This document shows positions 44,282-51,716 of a DNA stretch of 64,000 bases, piece after piece. The DNA is taken from contig NZ_SSON01000062.1 of the NCBI RefSeq assembly GCF_029871245.1, forward strand, positions 1 to 64,000, written 5' to 3'. Each line of letters opens with the position of its first letter. Within the stretch, counting starts at the first letter, position 1. Origin of the DNA: Pseudomonas sp. BN102. GTDB lineage: Bacteria; Pseudomonadota; Gammaproteobacteria; Pseudomonadales; Pseudomonadaceae. Both the position numbers and the translations under genes were made by a program. The notes below the pieces were generated by a model. The model worked only from the letters and a program-made list of their open reading frames with translations, was not told the DNA's origin and searched no databases.

Positions 44282-44548
44282 ATGCCATATGTGGTGACTG
44301 CTGAATGCGTATCGTGTAAATCAACGCGGTGTGTTGATGTATGTCCTGTGGATGCATTCCGTGAAGTACCAATGCAGCTGATCATTTGTCCGAAGACTTG
44401 TATCGAGTGCGGTGTGTGTGAACCTGAATGCCCTGTAGACGCTATCCTGCCTCCGGACCTGACAGACCCTTACTTCATTGATGTCTTGGAAATTAATACG
44501 CAACTGGCCAAGTTAGCACCCGTGCTTTCTAAATCCCTAAGCCATTAA
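44282..44548 (+). CDS. 7Fe/8Fe-type ferredoxin
   Basis: An 88-residue electron carrier and first gene of the operon. C9-x2-C12-x4-C17-x3-C21-P is the 3Fe/4Fe motif as in Azotobacter ferredoxin I, and C40-x2-C43-x2-C46-x3-C50-P holds the second 4Fe-4S cluster. The ATG at 44282 has AAGGAA upstream; an ATG 33 nt earlier is ignored because it lacks a ribosome site. The oxidase gene starts 31 nt downstream, so the ferredoxin is the likely reductant for the diiron or 2OG oxygenase. Codon use is AT-leaning. Confidence 0.93.
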   Translation: MPYVVTAECVSCKSTRCVDVCPVDAFREVPMQLIICPKTCIECGVCEPECPVDAILPPDLTDPYFIDVLEINTQLAKLAPVLSKSLSH

Positions 44549-44578
44549 TTTCACTACACACCAACAAGGAATATCGTA

Positions 44579-45619
44579 ATGAATGAAAAAGTCGTCAACC
44601 TAAAGGCGTGGTTAAAATCCGCCTGGGACTCGAAAGAACAATGGTCTTCAGCCAACGACAACCCTGCGCAGCGCGAGCAACTTTGTCTCGCAGCAAGAGT
44701 TCTTGCCACCCGCGCCTACAGCGAACAGGACGACCATGCCCTGACACAGCTTCATCAGTGTTTGGCCCTGATATACCGCCATGAATTCGAATGCATCCAG
44801 TTCGAACAAATTGATATGGATACACGCCCGGCACTTGGCGAAATACTATCCATCCTCGAAAATTCCATGCTTCAACATGAGATTCGAGAAATCGGTCCGA
44901 CCAGCACACTGGATTATCCAGAACAAGGTACACAGTACGTAAAATGGCTGAAAAAACTGATTTCACAATGCCCTTCAAGCGTTCATGAATTCTATACTGA
45001 ATTTCTCAGTGAGCGCGCTACCGCCGAGGACTTAAAGTACTACTTAATCCAGGAAACAAATCTGGATCCGCGATTTGACGACATTCTCGCCTTCATGCAA
45101 GTCGGGCTTCCCGTTGACCAAAAAATGGAACTCGCCAAAAACTACTTTGACGAGATGGGAAATGGCCAGTCCGCCGAGGTTCATTCGAGAATATTTTCAG
45201 AGACACTGGAAGCGGTCGGCATCACACCCCATGACCTCTCCCACAATATGCTGACCAATTCGATAGCGTCGGGAAACCTCAGTGCCTGTCTCGCCTTGTC
45301 ACGACGCCACTTCTATAAGGCCGTAGGGTATTTTGGCGTAACCGAATACCTCGCACCACGTCGTTTCAAACACGTAGTCAAAGCCTGGAAGCGCAACAAC
45401 TTACCCGTCGAGGGTGCGAAGTACCACAACTTGCATATCTACATCGACACCGAACACGCCAATGGTTGGTTCAATAACGTTGTCGCACCTTTGGTCGAGC
45501 AAGACCCACGCATCGGCGAAGAGATAGCTAAAGGCGCACTCATGCGCATCAACTCGTCGGCGCGTTACCTAGACGAGCTCATGCAAAAACTTTCAACCCC
45601 CACCCCGCTGGCCGTCTGA
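44579..45619 (+). CDS. Haem-oxygenase-like diiron oxidase (HDO family)
   Basis: A 346-residue protein of the iron-containing redox enzyme family (PF14518-like). Candidate diiron ligands are E159, E192-x9-H202, E256 and H286-x3-D290-x2-H293. These spacings match, from memory, those of SznF and relatives such as BesC, UndA and BelK. HDOs perform N-oxygenation, C-C cleavage or desaturation on amino-acid and fatty-acid substrates. Residues 1-130 are an extra helical N-terminal region. AAGGAA precedes the ATG. The ferredoxin upstream and the 2OG oxygenase 12 nt downstream suggest sequential oxidations of one substrate. Actual reaction unknown. Confidence 0.85.
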   Translation: MNEKVVNLKAWLKSAWDSKEQWSSANDNPAQREQLCLAARVLATRAYSEQDDHALTQLHQCLALIYRHEFECIQFEQIDMDTRPALGEILSILENSMLQHEIREIGPTSTLDYPEQGTQYVKWLKKLISQCPSSVHEFYTEFLSERATAEDLKYYLIQETNLDPRFDDILAFMQVGLPVDQKMELAKNYFDEMGNGQSAEVHSRIFSETLEAVGITPHDLSHNMLTNSIASGNLSACLALSRRHFYKAVGYFGVTEYLAPRRFKHVVKAWKRNNLPVEGAKYHNLHIYIDTEHANGWFNNVVAPLVEQDPRIGEEIAKGALMRINSSARYLDELMQKLSTPTPLAV

Positions 45620-45631
45620 ATGGAGAAGAGC

Positions 45632-46318
45632 ATGTCTGTGATGAAGCAGGATTACCAAATCATAAAACTGGCCCCGTTCAGCAACGAGATTATTGAAAGC
45701 TACTCACGTCTGGTCGCGGACCCGTACATGGGGAGTGGAAACCGCTTCAGACGTTTTTCACAGTACCGAATGTTATTTAAAGAACGATGGAGTTTTGAAA
45801 AGCTTGAACATCGCCCTTACATGACTTTCTCCAAATACAACCCGGTTTCCGGTGGTATCAAGCGGTTCTACGAGCCTCTGGAGGTTGACTTCACCCCCTA
45901 TATAGAACAGGCCGCAACCTGCATACCTCTTGATCCTTCACATGACTGGCAAATTAATGTCCATCAATACCGGGTTATCGTCACACCTTCATTAGAAGGT
46001 ATCACGGTGCCTGAGGGGCGCCACCGCGATGGTCATTCTTTCGTGATGATCGGCGTGGTTAAACGTGAAGGCATTCAGGGTGCAGTCATGAAACTCTACA
46101 GAACCCCTCAGGATACGACACCATTTTATGTCGGAACGGTATGGGAAGGTCAGGCTGCCTTGTTGAACGACCAAACACTTCTGCATGACGTTACCGAAAT
46201 AACTGCGCTTGAAGAAACCGGTTATCGGGACATATTTGTGGTCGCATTCTCTCCCTGGGCCGAACGCTGGCATGGAGAAGAGTTCGAAAATAAAGTGATT
46301 GAATCTACAACTTTATAG
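45632..46318 (+). CDS. 2-oxoglutarate/Fe(II) oxygenase (PF10014-like)
   Basis: A 228-residue dioxygenase resembling the family of bacterial free-amino-acid hydroxylases that includes L-isoleucine dioxygenase. H131-R-D133 (EGRHRDGHSFVMIGVV) and H185 (LLHDVTEI) are the iron triad; R199 (GYRDIFVVAF) would bind 2-oxoglutarate. WQINVHQYRVIV is the conserved strand before them. The start chosen is the ATG at 45632 with GGAGAAG ahead; the ATG at 45620 directly after the upstream stop is possible. Likely role: hydroxylation of an amino-acid intermediate. Substrate unknown. Confidence 0.87.
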   Translation: MSVMKQDYQIIKLAPFSNEIIESYSRLVADPYMGSGNRFRRFSQYRMLFKERWSFEKLEHRPYMTFSKYNPVSGGIKRFYEPLEVDFTPYIEQAATCIPLDPSHDWQINVHQYRVIVTPSLEGITVPEGRHRDGHSFVMIGVVKREGIQGAVMKLYRTPQDTTPFYVGTVWEGQAALLNDQTLLHDVTEITALEETGYRDIFVVAFSPWAERWHGEEFENKVIESTTL

Positions 46319-46335
46319 ATACAAGGAATGCCCTG

Positions 46336-47139
46336 ATGAGCAATGAGACTATCTTTAGCCGTGACGTACTTTTCAGCCGTATGATTGGTCTGGTTAGCGA
46401 GGCTGACATGCGGACCCTGGAAGGAAAGCGAGTTGCAATTCCAGGCTGTGGCGGAACCGGTTATACCTACGCCGAGTGCTTGGTCCGGATGGGTGTAGGC
46501 GCTATTAACCTCGCCGATGCCGATACCTTCGGCCCTGAGAACATGAATCGCCAGTTCGGCTGTTCGACCCAAACGATTGGCCGAAAGAAGTCCGAGGTGC
46601 TGACCGAGCGACTCCATTGCATCAACCCCGCTATCCAAGTGAATAGCGTTGACTTCCTGAGTGAATCCAATGTCGATGAATACCTCGACGGTGTCGACGT
46701 AATCTGTGACACCTTAGACTTTTTCGTGATCAAACCCCGTGTACTCCTTTACCAAGAAGCGCGCCGCAGAAATATCCCTGTCGTACTCTGCTGCCCGGTC
46801 GCTTTTGGTGTAACGGCGCACATTTTCATGCCAAACAGCATGACTTTCGAAGATTATGCAGACATTGACCCTCAAGCCAGCGAAGAAAACAACCTGCGGA
46901 AATTTGGAGCGTCGCTGACCCCCTCAGCCTTGCACAAACGCTACATCGATTCGCCCCAACTTGATTTTTCTGCAAGGAAAGTCGCGTCACTGAGTGCCAC
47001 CTGTCTGATGGCAAGTTCGTTCGGCTCGATGCTTGCACTGATGCTGCTACTAAAAATGGACTTCCATCTCAAGCCTGTGCCGCACAGCTACGAATTCGAC
47101 CTGCGGGCCAATGCGTTCAACGAGATCCAACGCTCATAA
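46336..47139 (+). CDS. E1/ThiF-like adenylating enzyme
   Basis: A 267-residue member of the ThiF/MoeB/HesA superfamily, which adenylates a carboxylate with ATP. G37-CGGTG (residues 37-42) is the nucleotide loop, and LADADTFGPENMNRQ (59-73) has the D-x-D and N-x-N-R-Q motifs. CDTLDFFVIKPR (124-135) holds the second metal Asp, with Phe where N is usual. C152/C153 occupy the region that follows. The CxxC zinc pairs of MoeB/ThiF are absent. No ubiquitin-like or sulfur-carrier protein is encoded nearby, so it may activate a small molecule. AAGGA precedes the start. Confidence 0.85.
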   Translation: MSNETIFSRDVLFSRMIGLVSEADMRTLEGKRVAIPGCGGTGYTYAECLVRMGVGAINLADADTFGPENMNRQFGCSTQTIGRKKSEVLTERLHCINPAIQVNSVDFLSESNVDEYLDGVDVICDTLDFFVIKPRVLLYQEARRRNIPVVLCCPVAFGVTAHIFMPNSMTFEDYADIDPQASEENNLRKFGASLTPSALHKRYIDSPQLDFSARKVASLSATCLMASSFGSMLALMLLLKMDFHLKPVPHSYEFDLRANAFNEIQRS

Positions 47140-47162
47140 TCTCATTCAAGGTGATAGCAACG

Positions 47163-48239
47163 ATGGATCGTTCTCACAGCATGCAAGACTGGGTTTTTAG
47201 AGAGGCTCTAGGCAACTACGATATTGATTTGGGGGACAGCAATGCCCCCTGCATAACCATTGAACAGTTCCTGCCAATTGTTGCCCGGACCGCGTTGGAT
47301 TACGGTACAGATCGCGGTTCCCTAGCGTTGCGAAATAAAATAGCAGCGCACTATGGCATGGGGATTTCTTCGGTTGGTATTGCACATGGTGCGCAAGAGG
47401 CGCTGTACCTTCTTTACCGCACACTATTTCGCCCAGGAGATCATGTCATCACATTCGCTCCGGGCTGGAAACAAGCATGGCGAGTCCCTCAGGACATCGC
47501 ATGTGACGTATCCATACTCGACTACAACCGCGACCTCAAGGTTACCTCGAATGCCATTAAGCAGGCACTGACGGTCAACACCAGAGCCATTATCCTAAAC
47601 AATCCGTGCAATCCGACGGGCAAAAAAATACAACCTGAAGAACTCACAGCGATTCTCGATATCAGTCGTAAACGCGGTATATATTTAATTATCGACGAGG
47701 AGTATCTAGTCGATCCGCGTGAATCGTTGGCTGGGCGATCAGAGAATGTAATCGTAAGCTCAGGAATATCAAAGATCCATGGCGCCCCTGGGCTTCGAAT
47801 AGGTTGGTTATGTGGCGAGAAAGAGCTCATTGATAACGCCATGAATTACAAACACTTCACAACCATTTCCAACTCTGTGCTGTGCGAACGTATCGCTCTT
47901 CAGATACTTGAGGAGCATGACCAGCGAATCCAAGTCTATAGACAGCTTTGTCAAGCCGGCTTCGAGGCACTCGAGCAATGGGCAAAAAATTGTTTTCCTA
48001 TGATCGAGTTAGTTCCCCCGGAAGATACGCCATTCTGCTGGGCACATTTGACCACGTCCGAGTCCTCACTGGCATTCTGCCGCCGTGTACTTGAGAAAGA
48101 ACGTGTTTTGACCATGCCCGCTGAACTCTTTGGGCAACACCATGGTATGCGACTGACCTTCGCGCGGCCCCTGGAAGAGCTAAAAGAGGGTTTGCGAAGA
48201 ATAAAAAAACAATTTCGCTTCCCTCTCTCGATGTATTAG
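47163..48239 (+). CDS. Fold-type I PLP aminotransferase
   Basis: A 358-residue class I/II aminotransferase-like enzyme. NNPCNPTG (146-153) and the Asp in LIIDEEY (178) contact PLP; SSGISKIHGAPGLRIGWL carries the Schiff-base lysine K204, and MRLTFAR near the end holds the carboxylate-binding Arg. The N-terminus is short, starting directly before the LGDSNAP strand. The start chosen is the ATG at 47163, 9 nt after AAGGTG; the GTG at 47151 is less likely. It could transaminate a semialdehyde made by the ArgC-like enzyme encoded next, or cyclise an arginine-like substrate as VioD-type homologues do. Confidence 0.88.
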   Translation: MDRSHSMQDWVFREALGNYDIDLGDSNAPCITIEQFLPIVARTALDYGTDRGSLALRNKIAAHYGMGISSVGIAHGAQEALYLLYRTLFRPGDHVITFAPGWKQAWRVPQDIACDVSILDYNRDLKVTSNAIKQALTVNTRAIILNNPCNPTGKKIQPEELTAILDISRKRGIYLIIDEEYLVDPRESLAGRSENVIVSSGISKIHGAPGLRIGWLCGEKELIDNAMNYKHFTTISNSVLCERIALQILEEHDQRIQVYRQLCQAGFEALEQWAKNCFPMIELVPPEDTPFCWAHLTTSESSLAFCRRVLEKERVLTMPAELFGQHHGMRLTFARPLEELKEGLRRIKKQFRFPLSMY

Positions 48240-48259
48240 CCCTATAGCGGAATTTCGAA

Positions 48260-49192
48260 ATGTTGAAAAAAATTTTTATTGACGGCGAGAATGGAACTAC
48301 CGGCCTAAAGATCCGTAGTCAACTGGATAATCACCCCGGGGTGGAGATATTGCGCATTGATGAAAAATACAAAAAAGATCCTGCGGCCAAACGAGATCTG
48401 ATGGCTAAAGCTGACATCAGCATACTGTGTTTACCCGATGCAGCTGCGCGGGAGGCAGTTTTGATTGCTCAAGAGACGGCGACCCGAATCATTGATGCCA
48501 GTTCATGTCATCGGACGGCAGAGAATTGGACATATGGCTTGCCAGAACTTTGCACAAACCAACGGCAACGGATCGCGAACGCACGTCTGGTTGCCAATCC
48601 AGGTTGTTTTGCAACAGCTGCAATATTACTGCTAAGACCATTGATCCAACACCAACTGATTGACCGAGACGCACAGATCTCGATCCATGCGGTATCTGGT
48701 TATTCCGGTGGTGGTAGTACCATGATAGAAAAACACAAAGCCCCTGGCAGGACTGGAGATATGGTCTTCTATGGCCTTGAACTCGCACATAAGCACTTAC
48801 CGGAAATTATCTCCTACAGCGGCTTGAAGAATCCCCCGATATTTCTTCCCAGCGTTGGAAATTTCTACCAAGGCATGGTCGTAATGATCCCACTGCACCA
48901 GATAAATTTCTCCAGCGCTTTGAAGATTTTGCAAACACTGACTTCTTATTATGCTGATGAGCCATTTGTAACTGTCTCCCAAATTATGATCGGATCAACA
49001 ATCGACACCCAGGTTAAAGCGGGGTCAAATACCATTTTTTTCCATGTTCTCGCGGACCACTCTTTTTATAAGACTGGCCGCTTGGTGCTACTCGCCAAAC
49101 TCGACAACCTCGGCAAAGGTGCAGCAACCGCGGCCATTCAAAACATGAACATCATGCTAGCACTTCCGGAAAATCAAGGTATTACATACTAG
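48260..49192 (+). CDS. ArgC-like N-acyl-gamma-glutamyl-phosphate reductase homologue
   Basis: A 310-residue short-type (type 2) ArgC homologue. IFIDGENGTTGLKIRSQL is the NADPH-binding start; VANPGCFATAAILLLRPL contains the catalytic C116, AVSGYSGGGSTM the substrate loop and KHLPEIISYSGL the catalytic-His segment. ArgC reduces an acyl phosphate to an aldehyde. No ArgB-like kinase gene is in the operon. The substrate may come from housekeeping ArgB, or the E1-like enzyme may activate the carboxylate instead (inference). It lies 20 nt after the aminotransferase gene. Confidence 0.88.
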   Translation: MLKKIFIDGENGTTGLKIRSQLDNHPGVEILRIDEKYKKDPAAKRDLMAKADISILCLPDAAAREAVLIAQETATRIIDASSCHRTAENWTYGLPELCTNQRQRIANARLVANPGCFATAAILLLRPLIQHQLIDRDAQISIHAVSGYSGGGSTMIEKHKAPGRTGDMVFYGLELAHKHLPEIISYSGLKNPPIFLPSVGNFYQGMVVMIPLHQINFSSALKILQTLTSYYADEPFVTVSQIMIGSTIDTQVKAGSNTIFFHVLADHSFYKTGRLVLLAKLDNLGKGAATAAIQNMNIMLALPENQGITY

Positions 49193-49202
49193 GGTAATGG
49201 AC

Positions 49203-50063
49203 ATGGACTTCATAAAGTACACCGCTCAAGGCAATGATTACATTGTCATCGACCCGAATAAATTAACCCTCCCGATGACTCCAGAAAACATCAAGAAAAT
49301 CTGCGATCGCCGAACAGGTATTGGTGCCGACGGAATTTTACATGGCCCTCACCTGAAAGGAGAAAGCCTTGGACTGTTCACTTACAATGCCGACGGCAGC
49401 ACATGTTCCAGAAGCGGTAACGGCCTGCGCATTTTCTCTCGCTATCTTATTGACCACGATTACTGTCAAGCCAATACCGTACACATCACGCTACTCCCAG
49501 AAAAGAACCCCATAGAGGTTCATAAAACCTCCTCGGGCAACCAGTTCGTGGTAAATATGGGAAACTATGCATTCGAACTCAAAAATAGCGCATCAGACGG
49601 GCAACCTCCGAAGATGATATTCAATGAACCGGTCACACTGGCGGGTCATGAGTTTTCACTGTCCTGTGTGAACATCGCAAACCCCTACGGCGTACTTATT
49701 CCTCGCTCCGCCAATACACTTGAACTGGAAACGCTCGTCCCTGAAATAAACGCACTGGATATACTGCCCCCACGTTCCAATCTACTACTTGCGAAATCGA
49801 TTCAGAATAATTGTATAAAACTTACGTGCTGGGAGCCAGGAGCCGGGCTTACACAAGCATCCGGGGGCGGTGCCTGTGCAGCCATGGCCGTGTGCTTCGA
49901 AATGGGCCTGGTAGAGGATAGTGCCCTGGTCAAGATGCCCGGTGGCAATGTGTTGCTATTTCTGGATCGAGATGGCAGCACGACATTGACTGGGTCTGTT
50001 TCACAAGTGTGCTCCGGTTTCTTCTCGCTTGACTTCGAGAATACGATTGCTCATGCCTGCTGA
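49203..50063 (+). CDS. DapF-fold protein with both catalytic Cys replaced by Ser
   Basis: A 286-residue protein of the diaminopimelate-epimerase fold. MDFIKYTAQGNDYIVIDP matches DapF N-termini, fixing the start at 49203 (AGGG 8 nt upstream) over the ATG at 49197. In the NADGSxxxxCGNGxR motif it reads NADGSTCSRSGNGLR: the catalytic Cys is S71. In ERGAGETxACGTGACA it reads EPGAGLTQASGGGACA: the second Cys is S220, and the distal-carboxylate Arg is Pro. Thiol-based racemisation as in DapF is therefore unlikely. It may be a weak racemase, an isomerase like PhzF of the same fold, or a binding protein. Confidence 0.88.
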   Translation: MDFIKYTAQGNDYIVIDPNKLTLPMTPENIKKICDRRTGIGADGILHGPHLKGESLGLFTYNADGSTCSRSGNGLRIFSRYLIDHDYCQANTVHITLLPEKNPIEVHKTSSGNQFVVNMGNYAFELKNSASDGQPPKMIFNEPVTLAGHEFSLSCVNIANPYGVLIPRSANTLELETLVPEINALDILPPRSNLLLAKSIQNNCIKLTCWEPGAGLTQASGGGACAAMAVCFEMGLVEDSALVKMPGGNVLLFLDRDGSTTLTGSVSQVCSGFFSLDFENTIAHAC

Positions 50064-50583
50064 TATCAAACTGCGTCCAGCGCTCATGTCGGATCTGGAA
50101 GACATTGTTGCGATCTACAATTTTGCCGTTGCTGAGGGCAATAGTACCTGCGATGTCTCCCCTGTCCCCGCTGAGCAATGGCGTGACTGGCTTGCCTCAC
50201 ATATCGGTAGCCGGCGTCCTGTGTGGGTAGCTGAAAACACCGCTGAAAGCAGGAAGGGGGCAATCGGCTACCTTGCGCTGTCTTACTTCATGAACGAACG
50301 TCCAGGGTACTTCAGAACATCGGATATGGGCGTGTACATACACCCACAGTATCAAGGAAAGGGCGTGGGATCCTTACTGCTGGATTTCGCCATCAATCAG
50401 GCTTCAGCGTTGGGTATAGATACATTTGCCACCACGGCTTTTGCACACAACACAGGCAGTGTCCGTTTGTTCCAAAAATTTGGATTCGAGCGCTGGGGCT
50501 ATTTCCCCAAGGTCGCGAAAGTGAGGAATCAGGATTTTGACCTCATCATGCTGGGCATCCACCTTTCACCGCCTGCGAATTGA
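50053..50583 (+). CDS. GNAT acetyltransferase, phosphinothricin acetyltransferase type
   Basis: A 176-residue GNAT of the Pat/Bar/MnaT group, which acetylates the alpha-amine of phosphinothricin, methionine sulfone and similar glutamate analogues. MGVYIHPQYQGKGVGSLLLD contains the acetyl-CoA loop Q-G-K-G-V-G; AHNTGSVRLFQKFGFERWGY is the family's C-terminal signature. The ATG at 50053 overlaps the DapF-like gene by 11 nt, so it is translated with the pathway. Self-protection by N-acetylation of a toxic amino-acid product, or protection of an intermediate, is plausible. Confidence 0.87.
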   Translation: MPADIKLRPALMSDLEDIVAIYNFAVAEGNSTCDVSPVPAEQWRDWLASHIGSRRPVWVAENTAESRKGAIGYLALSYFMNERPGYFRTSDMGVYIHPQYQGKGVGSLLLDFAINQASALGIDTFATTAFAHNTGSVRLFQKFGFERWGYFPKVAKVRNQDFDLIMLGIHLSPPAN

Positions 50584-50712
50584 CCAGTCGCCAGCTGCGC
50601 CAGTGCTTCAGCATGACAAAATTTATCAAACCCCACGCACCACAATATAAATATCTTGTGTTGTCCCACAGACTTAAACTAAGTTTTAAAACAACAAGTA
50701 ACAGGACGTTAT

Positions 50713-51418
50713 ATGACTTCATCTATTTCGGATCTCTACGACGCCGTCAAAAAAAGAGACACCTCGGCCATTCTTGAAATTCTAAAAAAAATCCACCGAA
50801 CTCGGATTCGAGTTTATATCCTACCGCTTGCGCTATTCAATATCCATTACCGCACCCCGTGTTGTCACGCTGAATAACTACCCCGACGCCTGGAACAAGG
50901 AATACGATCAGAATAATTACTTCGCATCCGACCCCATTATCAAGCATTGCTTAAATTCCAACTCCCCAATAATTTGGTCCGAGCAAAGTTTCAGTTCAAA
51001 CAGGGCACTGTACGAGCATGCAAAAGCATTTGGACTTCGTTATGGATGGACGCAGTCCTCTTGGGCAACACCAAGCAGCAAGGGATTCGTCTCGTTATCA
51101 CGCGGCGCGCTGCCTATATCCCCAAAAGAGTTGGAGAGTAAAGAAGCCAAGATGTCATTTCTGGTCAGAGAGGTGCATGCCTGCGTATCGGAGGTGCTGA
51201 TGCCCATGAACCCTCCACGTCTTCATGAGGAGTTGAGCTTGCGGGAAATAGAGATACTGAAATGGATTGCCGACGGAAAAAATGGAGAAATCATAGCACA
51301 GTTACTTGGTATAACCGAAAGAACCGTCACTTACCACGTTGTAAACATCATTCAAAAAATGGACGTCACCAATAGAACAGCTGCCGCAGTCAAAGCAGTC
51401 TTGTTAGGCATCATCTGA
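50713..51418 (+). CDS. QscR/LuxR-type quorum regulator, split by a frameshift at an A8 tract
   Basis: Reading from the ATG at 50713 (AGGA upstream) gives MTSSISDLYDAVKKRDTSAI, then leaves frame at the eight adenines 50784-50791. Skipping one A restores a 234-residue LuxR protein, about QscR length, continuing KKSTELGFEFISYRLRYS. The AHL-binding domain keeps W60, Y64, D73, P74 and W88; the HTH is LSLREIEILKWIADGKNGEI, then GITERTVTYHVVNIIQKM. No autoinducer synthase gene is in the window, so it is a solo. As written, only the TTG-initiated fragment from 50828 would be made. Cause: sequencing error, slippage or true mutation. Confidence 0.85.
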
Positions 51419-51716
51419 CATCAAGGAGGATAAGTGGTGTAACTGCCACGGTTCCGGAATTTGAGTTTGATCACAGCACGTATCTGAGCGGATTGTTTGT
51501 CACTGAGGGATTGAAGTCCCTCAAGCTACATGTAGCTGCTGCCCAGGTTTGCGCAGATTCGCGGATTGCGCAGCAACAACCAGTGCGCTTGCTTGAAGAT
51601 CCGTCGTGCAGATTTGTAATAGCGCAGTCGATCGACCTATTCCACCCGCACAAGGTCGAAAACAGGCCCCCCACCGTGGACTAGCCTTCAAGAACCACCC
51701 TCCCTGGTCCGCTGCC
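51419..51716. other. Right boundary of the island, no assigned gene
   Basis: 298 nt between luxR and the QEGLA-protein gene. One plus-strand frame stays open from about 51432 to 51684 (reads VPEFEFDHSTYLSGLFVTEG, then LHVAAAQVCADSRIAQQQP) but has no good start codon and no family I recognise. AAGGAGG at 51422 looks like a ribosome site but leads to GTG GTG TAA. GC content rises to the core level by about 51.7 kb. Confidence 0.45.

Noticed and set aside
50584-50712. A second lux box upstream of the luxR gene itself.
   Set aside because: No CT-N12-AG palindrome; the CTTA-AAC-TAAG palindrome near 50672 is short and of unknown meaning.
43037-51716. Search for a tRNA, integrase, IS or flanking direct repeats bounding the accessory island.
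   Set aside because: None recognised by eye on either side; no mobile-element feature is claimed.
50584-51716. Search for an AHL synthase (LuxI) gene beside the LuxR regulator.
   Set aside because: No LuxI-like sequence in this or any other part of the window; the regulator is treated as a solo.
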